Assembly: GCA_013433145.1 (NCBI GenBank)
Contig: CM024183.1
Location: 2,694,501 to 2,758,500 of the forward strand
Source: Ascaris suum
Lineage: Eukaryota; Nematoda; Chromadorea; Rhabditida; Ascarididae
Reading direction: 5' to 3'
DNA length: 64,000 bases
Numbering within the stretch: position 1 is the stretch's first letter; each line of letters opens with the position of its first letter. This document shows positions 11,401 through 22,780 of the stretch, piece by piece. The notes below the pieces were generated by a model. That model was not told where the DNA came from. It was given only the letters and a program-made list of their open reading frames with translations, and did not search any database. The translations under genes and the position numbers were made by a program.

Positions 11401-13479
11401 AAACAGTTCACTTTCGAGATAATGACGTGAAATGAACTAATGCAAATTCGATAGCGAAAAAATGCATCTACATAATGCATATTTATGTTTATCAATGTGT
11501 CTCCGTTTACGTTTTTTTCTTCACTTCTTATAGATGCAAAATTTATTAGGGAGACTCATTTAAGTGAACGGAATGAATACATTTTATAAATAAGTGATCA
11601 AGGTGTGAAGAAGGATTATGTATAGCATATATTTCACAAAGAAATATATATCAATTCTTGTACAAAGTGAACAAATGAAAAATGGTAACACTCAATAATC
11701 AGGCAGCACATTCGAAACGTTGAATTAACGAATAATGCTCTTACAATTCCGCAAAAGAAATTAGGGCTTTTTGTAGTTCCGATAAGGGCAATCGGGGTGA
11801 TGTTGTAGAGGGTCGGGAGGTAAAATTGTGAAGAGCGGAGCCAAGGGGGAAGAAGAGAAGTGAAGGAGTGGAAGGGAAGAGCAGGAGATTTACTTTGGAA
11901 CTAGCGAGGACTTGTGTCCCGCCGAGAATACGATTGAGACATTCGCATTCGGTTAAGAATCTGGTTTGAGTGGATGAGTGCTTAATCAAAATTAAGGAAT
12001 ACTACGGGAGTTGCGCATCTGTGACGAACCTTATAAATCGCATCTTAGTATGCAGTTGTTTGGTAGCATATTGTGAACACTACTTCAAAGAGTTTTTGCA
12101 TCGTTTATTGAAGTCATACCAGGCTGATGAAGGCAGCAGCCATGGGCTATGCACATTGCCCAATGCTTGCCATCGTATAAACGCAAGAGCTACACTCAGA
12201 TATAAGGTTATAGCATGTAAAGCAATCGTGAATACGGCATGACTGAGTAAATAGGCGATCCAAATATACGGATAGCCACCTCTATTCTGCAATTTGCTGA
12301 TAAATTCAACGAATTACCTCTAAACAATCACAGTCAATTTCATTAAAATATGCATAACTTTCATGTTTTTACGATCAGACATTAGTTAATTAGCGTTCCC
12401 GTTATTTTTCCTCCTCTCGTTCTCTTACCTTCTTCTTCTGGTAGAGATTTTTAGTCGCAAAAGGTGATAACCATTGTTGTTGCATGGAAAATAAGATTTT
12501 ATGAAAGGAATTTAAATAACATTTAAAGAGGAAAATAAAGAGTATGATAAGAATCATACAATAAAATCATGAGATCAATCGTCGAGCACTAATTTTATTT
12601 CCTCTAATCGGAACCCGAGAAGATAATTTCAGTAGAACAAAGGTTTCAGCACTAGTTACTCGAAGTTCATCATCTGACTGTGTAGTAGATTATTTCCAGG
12701 AAGCTTATCTCTAACGTTTTAAATCGTCTACTGTGGAAGTACAGCATAGCTATAGCATATTAGAATTAAAGTATGTGATATGAATTTACTAAGATAACAG
12801 CAGTAATAATTCGACTAACGGCAAAAAATCGAAATCTGAGCAAATATACGACATATGAGGACATTGTTAGCACATCACAAACCGCCACTGCCGTGAGAAC
12901 ACAATTAACTGCACAACGTCGTAGAGGGGCCCTTAAATAAGATGCATTAGTCGTGTAGTCGTGTACTATATACTGCTTATATACTATCGTAAATGGCGAG
13001 CGCCACGCCAAAACGCCTAAACATATAAAAACATAGGTTCTGTTTCCCGAATGGAAAAATTATGAAAGCTTTTTATTATCCTTCACTTCCAACATAACCG
13101 TTACCGTGAGAGAGATCGTACTTTAAAAGATAAATGGAGCGGCCCTGAAAGCCGAAACATAAAATCAGAGCTAAAAAATAGGTGGAAGCGTGGAGTTGGA
13201 GAGGGGAATTAAGTGCTAAATGTACGATAAAATTTGGCAGTTCTTCTGCTGAACAAAAAGTTCCAAGAAATGAACTCGCGAGCGACAATATGAATGAAGA
13301 ATTTACCTCGTTAACACAAGAATATGCACAAGATTTGAGATGATTCCAAATATGCAAATCACCATACAAATTCCTTCGTGAACCGATGAATAATATTTGC
13401 TAAACTTTTGCAGCCCTTTAATAAACGACAATGTATACGGATCTTCCATGTCGAACAACCTTGCACTTCGGTCGCACAT
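8451..13479 (-). CDS. DMSR-type (myosuppressin receptor-like) neuropeptide GPCR
   Basis: Exons in minus order are 13479-13307, 12931-12820, 12286-12120, 10950-10740, 9653-9440 and 8587-8451. All phases match and give 337 residues plus TAA. Helices sit at about 34-57 (ICIFGIISNLVHILVLTR), 66-89 (NCVLTAVAVCDVLTM), 104-131, 152-171, 210-237, 266-291 (ending ATELPQGFLALL) and 307-329 (VGDVLDLMSLINCSVDCVLY). The TELPQG end of helix 6 and the GD.LD.L.L.N start of helix 7 are hallmarks of nematode DMSRs, which respond to FMRFamide-like peptides; the ligand here is unknown. IRW (132-134) replaces the usual DRY-type triplet, and I see no cysteine at the outer end of helix 3. The first ATG lies 9 nt after a CTACAG acceptor, which fits SL trans-splicing. 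An alternative upstream exon (13589-13526, a hydrophobic leader starting MSRCMEKTF) would require acceptor 13485. Confidence 0.92.
11138..11148 (-). repeat. C11 tract within a GPCR intron
   Basis: Eleven C residues on the plus strand (G on the coding strand of the receptor gene), inside the 1.2-kb intron between exons 12286-12120 and 10950-10740. Confidence 0.9.
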
Positions 13480-16400
13480 TCTCGCTTTCTGTAGTTGAGA
13501 GTTATCGTATGGTTGTTGTATTTACCGTCCAGCATTGACAGAAAGGCGACGACAAACGCTGCAAATGTTTTTTCCATGCATCGAGACATCAATTAACCAA
13601 GCTTTATAACCTTTTGTTGCTGACGGTTAACTGTCATGACTCCACAAATGACAGGTGGACAACAGAGGTGCGCGACAGACAAATGCTGACAGCGCCAGGT
13701 TTGAGAGGTTCGAATCAGCAATCTCTTGCCACCTTCTCAGTGTCCTTTCTATTCAAATTCAAATTTCCTGAGTCAGAAATTTTGGCTGAAAGTCGGGAAG
13801 TTAAAGTAAGTGACTTTCAACAAGAAAAAAGCATTTGGAGCAATGGAGCGATGACGTCAGTCGAAACTGACCTGCGCGGCAGAGAAAATTGCTGATAGAC
13901 TGGTTGATAAGCTTTCTGCAGTGTGTACACTTCTTCGCGATTGAATCGATCCATTTTTAGAAGGAGCAAAAGGGGCATTTTTCAATAACCTTCAAGCCCA
14001 CATGGATATCGGGCTGGAACCTTTTTTAATGGCATTTTATTTGGAAGTATGGGTTTATAGCACTCAAACGATTCACTAAGTATTGCCATTGAAGCTGTCT
14101 TGTAAATACAGTAGTTGTAGGCATCACAAAGAACTCCTGCCCTGCAATAATATATATCCTTTCATCCAAATTTGGCTTCCTCAGCTACATTTTATGATTT
14201 ATGTGAAGAAATTTGAGATAAATTGCTAGGCAAGATCAACATATCAACAAACATGGCAAAAATGCCTAACAGTCAAAAGGATTGCGTCGACGTCATTTAA
14301 CAAAAGCGGAATTCCGAACAACGGATCACCCTCAATAGACATTGGTACATAAAACCGAAGAATTGTGTGCAAGCAAGCTTTGAGGATCGATCCTATCCTT
14401 CAGAAAGTCGTGAAGTTAATCTCGCGTCGGATCGGAAATTAAACTAGTATCAATTTCTTTGCTGCAAACTTAGCCCCACCCCTTTCCAGTCGTCGAGAGT
14501 AGAATCCCTATAGCTGCTGAGGCTTATTTGTGGCAGTGCACTGCAATTTGAGGCGAATTACACGTTGGAGGAATGTCAATGGAAATAAGGAACATTGCCG
14601 AAAATAAATTAAGTAACGTCGGATGCTGAATTAAGGTGCACATTAGCTAGAGTAGCTGTCCAACACATTTTAAAGCGCTCTACGTAACCGTTCGGAGACC
14701 GTTGTTTGATTTGCAGGCCCAGTCTCGAAAAGAGCCCAGTTTAGTAATGAGTACTTAATTGAAGACCCCTTAATAACGTTTGTTGGCTCTTGTTAACGGA
14801 TCTGAAACTCTAAAGTACATAGTAGTGCTGAATTCCTATCAACAGAATAGATTTTAATAACGTCAGCAAGAAGTTCTTTGCTTTTTCAAAAAAATCCTGA
14901 ATCTAATTAAAAGGCGTCGAAAGCTTCAAGTATGCAATATGCAAGTAATCAAAAATTATACATTCGATATCTGAGGTTATAGGTAAAGTGGAGGAATGAA
15001 ACCAACGAGAGTTGCTAGCTGGAAGCTTCAGCTTGTTTCTTGTTTTACAATCGAGATAATTTGACGAGGACCATTAAATAAGTATTGGAACCTCAAGTGA
15101 GCATTACAAGTTGTGCTCACTGAAATGATAATCTATGTGGATGTGGCAGGTAACTTCCTCAACTCCATCGTTTAATGCTCAATAAAAGTCTCTATCCCAC
15201 TGACGGCAATCTTTATTGTTGCTCAATCATACCGAATATCTCAAATACAACTTCATTTTTTTCCAATCGCTCTCAGGTTACTGAAGATAAGGTGAGGAGA
15301 TTGAGGTAAGAGAGGGGAGTTCCTCGAACGTGAAGCTGTTCTAGGTGAAGGCTTTTGAAAATTCAAAGAAGAAACATGCAAGCTGGAAATTTCTTAAGAA
15401 CTTTTCTGTGTGCGCGAATGCGCATCGCGCATCTCATTGTATGTCGGCATAGAAGAGGCGTTGTGATATTCCGATTTTCAGTGCCCAACAAAAAATGAGA
15501 AATGAACGAAGAGACTAAGCCTTGTGACTTTAAAATTCTTTTTTTCTGAGGAAAAGAAGTTATCATAGTGGAAGCAGAGTTCAACTTTCTTGATATATAA
15601 GCAATTGCCATTTTATTGAAGCATTTTTATTAAAGCCAAAGAATTTATTGAAGAAGGAAGGAGTCGTTTTTGAAAACCGTCATGTGCGTTGCCTATAAGT
15701 CTCAGTGGTGTTTCTCTATCAGCCTCAACCCTAAAACGTAATAGATTTGAACCCCATTGGTGTCGATTCAATTTCCATCTTATCGGCGTTGACACTCCCA
15801 TCGTTTTGGTATGTTACTGTCATCGATTACATTGCGACACTACTACTATGTAAGAACAATCAAAGTGTTTCGCAGTACCTCAGTTGAGAGTAGGCAAATC
15901 TACGAGAAGGTTTGGATACGAGAAGGCTTGCTTGGACCTCTTGGTTGGTTGGCAATCGGTTTTAAAGAGGAACACGGTTTTCGGACGGTAGAAAATGTAG
16001 AGAAATGCTTTTCCCGGCTCTTTAGCGGTAATCAAAACAAAGGCATTAATCGGCAACTATGTTCCATCTAAGAATTCTATCGGGAAGTGCATACCACTGA
16101 AGGAAAAATTAATCAAGTTATACAAACAACAACAAACACAAGTATGCCAATGAGAGCTTTCAATATTTAGCCATTGTCTCAGTCACAAAGACAAATTGAG
16201 ATTTACCAACATCCCACATTTTAATTATAGTCTGCTTAGAATAGTGAATGTTTTTCGTGAACTTTGTAACGCTAATAGGAATTGTGATGTGGATCTACAT
16301 TACTTGTTAAACTCATATTCAAAAAAACTGGCAGGATTTTGAGAACCCTCCTTAAGTTATTTCTTTAAAATTTCAGGACAAAGCGATTCAATCACTGCGA

Positions 16401-16977
16401 GACAAAATGAGCGCAGCAAATGAATAATTATTGCAAATTAGCAATGTTTTCATAGCGCCTTCCAGTTATGAGTGCTTCAATCACATATGAATGTCTTCTG
16501 AAATAGGAACTTAAAGAATGCGAAGATTTTATTAAAAAATAGACGATGAACGAATTTTCTCATATCTTCTCTCGTATTTGAAGAGTAATCGATCAACCAC
16601 TTGAAAAAAAATTAGCACTGCTTGGTCAATTAGATCTGTCGCACAGATAGACAGAAAAATAAAGTCCGCATTAACGACTAGTGCGTTTAGAAATGAATTT
16701 TCTTCGTTTATTCCTTCCCTCTTAGAAAATGAATTCTATTTCCATCTCTTTTCTCGCTTGTTTTTCCAGCTTTTCTCCTTTCAATGAGAGAATTCAAATA
16801 AGGTGAAACACTTTCAACCGATTCATACCTATATGAGCTGAAAGAATTCACAAAAAGCAACGACCACCTCATCGCAGCAAAACTATCAGTGAGTTTCACT
16901 TAACTGTTTATAGCAAATGTTAAATCTATGAAATCCTCACATAATTCACATCTTCTTTTTCGTCTTCTATTGTTGCA

Positions 16978-17265
16978 GATTTAATCTGTAATAGCGGTAT
17001 AACACGTTGCCCAATAGTCTGTCTCAAAGATCTGTCCTATTAGCACAAGAAATTGTCGAATAATCACTTCTAGCAGTATAATATATCTTCCAATGATCTG
17101 CACTAGTGCTCTAACATACTCCCAACAATCTGTATCAGAGGCGTAATATACTGCTCAATGATCTGTACCACAGGTATAGTTTGCTGCCAGAGAATCTATG
17201 CCAGCTGTATGCTACACTTTCCAATAATCTGTAGTGTACTGCCAACCAAATGCACCATCATTTGT
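16978..17265. repeat. Diverged ~33-bp minisatellite
   Basis: Eight or nine imperfect units start with CCAAT(G/A)ATCTGTA and end with TATAATATACTG-like sequence. Unit starts are visible near 17010, 17089, 17121, 17154, 17186 and 17221, and the last units are shortened. Copies differ by perhaps a quarter of positions, so the array is old. No open frame runs through it. Confidence 0.7.
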
Positions 17266-20200
17266 TGTATATCTCTGTTCGTAAATATCTTACAGTTTTT
17301 TGCACTACTGAAAGATGAAGAAAGATGAGGAACCTCTGACCATATGTTTCCACATATAACAATTACAAAAAAACATTAGAGATGCTATTCGTCTGTCGGC
17401 CTTATTTGCATATAAAATTGAAGTTTTTATGGTTGCAAAGGTGGTCTGTCCTTCACCCAAATTCTTCATTCATATCACTGCTCGTCGTCCGATTCACAGC
17501 AGACCGAATTTGCATATTCACTTAGACTCATCCTCCTTTAAAATTTGCCTCTATCGCTTTTTAAATCCATCGTTTCGAACGTATCCTCAAATAATTTCGT
17601 GCTAACCATTGATGAAGATGCCTCTTCAGAGGGCCCAATAAACGAGAAAAGTGTCCGAACGGGAAGTGTGGGGCAGTGAAGTTGACATGCAAGCTGACGA
17701 GAAAATATGTGGCAAATGAAGTTCCTACACCTATAAATATTCAATATTTGCTGTTTTATCATTTCTACTTGAAATAAGGTTATTGTGAACAAGAGCTGAA
17801 TAGTGACTAATGCCGATGGTGTAGACGTTCAAATTACGTTATCTAATACCTTTAGGTCACCTTTAAAACGTTTTTGAAGAAAAAACGAAGAGCTAAAGAT
17901 CATAAATATCGTGGGATAACAATTTTTTTCAACGAAACATCTAAAAATTGGCCCAAAAGTGGAAAAAATTTTTCCATAATTCAAAATTTAAAATAATCTG
18001 CCGCAATTTCAAAACTTCGTTTCAGAACTGATTCTGTATTCCTTATTTTTTATGGTCCCTTTCAAAAATGCGATAAACATCCCATCGTTTTTTCTTCTCG
18101 ATGCATTTAGCTGAGTTGCACTACATTTCGCCATCATAGAAAAATGAAACAAACCTCAAAAATGAATGAATTTTTCAATAAGTATAAATGCAAAAAATTT
18201 CACTTCGAATATGCCATGACAATTATAATCTCAACATATTGTCGTTCGTACTCGTTTTTGCCTCATTGAGTGAAGTTTTGCAAGTTCAAAAAAAAGTGAA
18301 ATTTTATGGAATATAATAAGCGAAGTTGGCCGGAAGCGCTAACACATTTCATATTATTAAGCTAAACCTAAGCAAATGAGTGAATACGCATCCGATCGGA
18401 ACTTTCAAAGTGCTCAAAGTAATGACAGAATTTTATTATATCGTATATTGCTCATAGCTTCATTTAATTGTTGCTTGTTGAATTGTATATTGATTTATCC
18501 CATTGCAATTACTGAATACTGCTGAACCCTTTCCATCCATTATATAGGAAATCTATAGTGGATGTTAAAACGATCGAGGAAAGGAGCGAAAAATTTATCG
18601 ATGTAGAGTAAGATCGAGTAAAGATTCCGTTCACTCTTTCTTATAAAACCAAAATTTTACTATTAAACTATGAGAATTCATAGCAACGATAATAAAATTA
18701 TGTATAAAACTCGTTCTCATTTGAGCTATAAGTTTCAAGAAACATCAAAATTCGCTATTAAACAAATATCTAAAGAAAAATTCCAACATTTTTCAAATGA
18801 AATGTCTGAAAAAATTATGGAAATATTTAGAAAAAAGAATATTTTAGAACAATTAGAAAAATCGAATAATTTTCCTGTGGAAAACATTTTCTAGTACAAT
18901 GTTTTTCCCACATTTTCACTTGCAATGAAACTATTTCCAATAGCCATATTATCTCTAATTAGAAGCAATTTTCGGACTCATATGGCTAATGCATTTAGTT
19001 ACTAACAGAACCACTCCATCCATCATCCCTCCCACACATTCGTACGCCTCTCTTCTATTGTTCCATTAAACGTAGTAGATATGAAAGTTCAGTGGAAGCT
19101 TGTGTTCTCTCATAAATCGAATGCGCTTTGAATCGAAGATTCTCCTATAATTGGGTGACTATTATAGATTAGGCGAGATTATCCTTCCCCCTTCTCTCCC
19201 CACCTAATTCCTCTCCTCCTCCTTAATATAACACCTGGTCCCAACACAACGAACGAGCAGATTACTGCTCAGAGTCTTTGTTTTGGCTGACACGACAATT
19301 CAGTTCTAATTACGGGATAAAGACAAATTTTATCAACTCCACACTGCTCTATAGAAAGCAGCTGCCTTGGGAATGGCTCCACGTCCAAGTGGATAAGAAG
19401 TGAGTGACGTCAAAGCTGCTTTCGCTAATCAACCATACGATGCAATTTGCATTCCAATCAACGGAAGGAGGAATTCTTTGCGTTTTCGTACTTAGTGTTC
19501 CTTAATTCGTTTTTTTTCTCTATCAATTCGTTATTGTGCCAAATCGATTCGTTATCAAAAACAACCCTCTTTTATAGTCTTCATAGATAATAGAATTGAT
19601 GAATCCATCTCAAAGAACCATTTTCTCTATAGTGAACGTAATTTTCGCCGACTTCTCATAAAGATAATGATTGCGTATAGCTCGGAAATGACACTAACCG
19701 ATGAGTATTGAAATACGGTTGTTGCAAAACTCTTATATATTTATTTCTATAAGAAATTCTTTTATGCATTTATGCAAAATTGCATATTACAGCAAGATCC
19801 TATGCGTATTTGTGGGTTAAAGTTCTTGCACGCATCCGTTTCTTTGTTGATCCAATAGTTGAAACTCATTAACCAATTAAAAATTCTATAATTGTATAGA
19901 ATTTTAAAGAGGTTCACATAATACGATACCCGTAAATGAATCAATTTTACAATCGTTACGATAGTTCTCTATGACGGCTATAAACACTTAAACGCGCCTG
20001 GAAATTAGCAGTAATTTTACAACTACATAATATTACATTTACATTAAACCTATTTAAAAAGTAAACTCTAATGCTGATTTTCGTTGAGTTCTATTGCATT
20101 TATTATTTTCGTCGATAAGAAAGTTTTTTGCAATCCTCATTTCATTCACTGTTAAGCATTATGACATATTGTCAGCGTTAGATATAACATCACCGTAAAG

Positions 20201-20888
20201 CGATCATCATATGCCATCAATAAAATCGCATTCTTTTACTTCATACGTTTTTCCCGCTGTAAAAAAATACTTCATAGTCCAGAACACTATCGGTCCTTAT
20301 ATCTCAAACGGTACATCTCCTCATGTCTCCATTCTCAAAAATAAAATGAAATTTACTCATTCATGGAAGTGTCACTTCAAAAAATAATGATCTTTTTTAT
20401 CGTTAGGTGGTACTCGTCTCGCAGGCAATCATATTTGATGAGAGGCGTGAATGAGAGAGTAGAAGAGTAACGAATTCAACCATCTCATTGTGACACAAAA
20501 ATTTAATTCCATATTAAAATTAATGCAATCGATATAGATAATGACCGAATGTCATGCAATAATTAATAAATGGTACTATTAGAAAGATTTGCAATTTAAG
20601 AGAAATCGAACCATTTGCACAAATTTCAATATTTGCATAAATGGGCTAAGATTGAGCAATTTTGGAAAACAGTGCAAGCGATGCAAATCTAAATAGGGAA
20701 TTGAGGATATAACTTACAAGAATATTAAAGCAGCAACAAAACAATAAAGCACCCGTAATAACGACAATTGTATGGATAAAGATAGGACGATCGGCAGAGG
20801 ACTTCACACCCCATCGTCATACTGCTGTGCAAAATATATGGAAGTCTCTCTTTGCTGAATAAATCATTACTGGAGAAATTTGACTTTT

Positions 20889-20933
20889 CCTTCGCCATTT
20901 TCCTAAGCAATCTGCTTAGGAAAATAGCGAAGG
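20889..20933. repeat. Near-perfect 21-bp inverted repeat (hairpin)
   Basis: The arms at 20889-20909 and 20913-20933 pair at 20 of 21 positions around a 3-nt centre (ATC). The left arm starts CCTTCGCCATTTTC. The loop is too tight for a typical microRNA precursor. The sequence is not a simple AT palindrome, since the arms contain several G/C runs. Confidence 0.85.
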
Positions 20934-22735
20934 ATACTCTCTTCTCTTGTACGATGAAAGCGAAAAATCCATTCTCTTCATTTCTACTTTCAGGAACCGA
21001 ATAACGGTAAGGATGTACTAGTGTAAAGTTATCAAGAAGATATGAGCAGCTATAATAGTGAGAGCTCGTCTATAAGAATTATTCACTTCTACGGGGCTAT
21101 TTTTTAATTTAAAGAGACTTACTCTTGTAGAGGTGACCCATTTAAGTGCTCGAATGATGAGGAGGAAATTATGGTAAGATGACTATGTGGCATATCGCTT
21201 ATGGGGAGAGATCGACGGCTACTTCTTCATCTCATTTAATGAACAACGGTGAAGACGTACCGCTGCTAGCGCGTTGCTTTCTCTCCGTTCTTTCTTCTTC
21301 CCCTTCTGCCTTTGAGGAGTGAACGAGGAACAGAATCACTGAAAAGATGGCTTATTTGAAGGTGCTACAACGATGAGTTAGAAGCTATGTTAATATTCAA
21401 TTTTTTCCTTACACAGTGAGGACTGACGAGTAGATACCCGTGTGCAGTTGTCATCCTCATGGGGATCAGCTTAGAAGACTGAACGGGCAATGAAAGCCTA
21501 TTTTATATCTACATCCAGTAAGTGACGAGTAAGGACCACCAGTATAAAGTATGTGCGTTTAGCATTGTCTGGATGGGGAGCGAGGAATCATCAGAAACCA
21601 ATTCTCGACTTGTACCACTTCCAACACAAACAAGTAACTAAGTGCACTGACCAAAAACTCGCCTGCAACAAGCTGACTACACATCACTCTCTTCCTCGTG
21701 GTGAATCTAGGGCGCAACAGTCTCAGCCAAGTCACAAATTCCCATTGCAACCTCCTATTTCATACTGTACAATAGATGCGATGATTTTGGCGCGTATTTT
21801 GAAAATCTCCTAATTCAGTTCATCTGAGCTTTGAGGAGTGTGTGAAAAGTCGGGTCCGGTTTCATCTAGTTGTTTAGTGAATGCCAAGCTTTTGTCACAT
21901 ACAAGCAAAGATATGCAAATCCCTGTCATTTTAATTCGCTTCGCTGCATGCTAAGAATAAGGAACGGAAAGAAGCATCGCAGAGGCAACGGAAGTAAAAT
22001 GATTTGAACGACAACTTCCGCTTTCATAGCATGCCTAAGACAGAAATGTTTTTCCGGTCAGCACATGTTCTAGCGAAGGGTGAATGTAGATTATGGCGGA
22101 TTGAGATGAATCCCAGCCAGACATGGCGTGCATAAGGAGCTATTAAACACGAAGAAAGACTGACTGTTGAGCTGTTGTGCTCGTCTACTGCGGCTGCCCA
22201 ACCCCGCCCATCCGTCTCCAATTTGCGGGAGCGACATTTCTCACTTCCACACTACGAAATAGAATAACATTTAGGGTTAGGTGTCAGAGTCGGCATAAGC
22301 TAAAATTGCTTAAACCGAACCCAACCGCTGTTGCGACGTCACAGCTACGATAATGAGAGTGAGAGAACTGATGGAAACAGTTATTGGCAACGAAGCACGA
22401 TTGTTCGGATGAGTTTCAGCAATGTTGGCTTCAGATCAAATTTCTCGGCTGAAAATTTTTGAGAGGTAGAACTGTTTTTTTTTCGGGACTGCTTCATATC
22501 TTGGTTCTGTTGACGAGGTTTATTTCAACTATATTTCAAAAATACTTGCAGATAGAATTTGGGTTTTTATACGAATTTAATTGCTCTCGAGAGATTTTTA
22601 CTTTATCTTGCCTATGGGCACTTCTAAATTTGAAGCTGCTTGGCTGTATGTCACAATCGTATTAAATTCTTAATCATATAAATGTCATTGCCAAACTTTG
22701 AAACCATTGTTAAATTTTTCTACCAGCAGTTTTTT

Positions 22736-22780
22736 GGGTGGACGAGGAGGGAGGAGGAGGGGGAGGGGGAGGGGTGAAGG
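22736..22780 (+). repeat. G-rich run, possible G-quadruplex
   Basis: A run of GGG to GGGGG blocks separated by single A residues (GAGGGGGAGGGGGAGGGG) follows a GGAGGAGG section. Four or more G blocks with one-base loops match the usual quadruplex pattern. It lies in an otherwise AT-rich region with no gene nearby. Confidence 0.6.

Noticed and set aside
13690..13730. B-box-like GGTTCGAATC on the plus strand
   Set aside because: No matching A box, and flanks do not form tRNA arms.
15613..15801. Minus frame with a B-box-like GGTTCAAATC inside
   Set aside because: No tRNA stems and no family resemblance.
18670..18894. 74-codon lysine-rich plus frame
   Set aside because: Very AT-rich, low complexity, no supporting signal.
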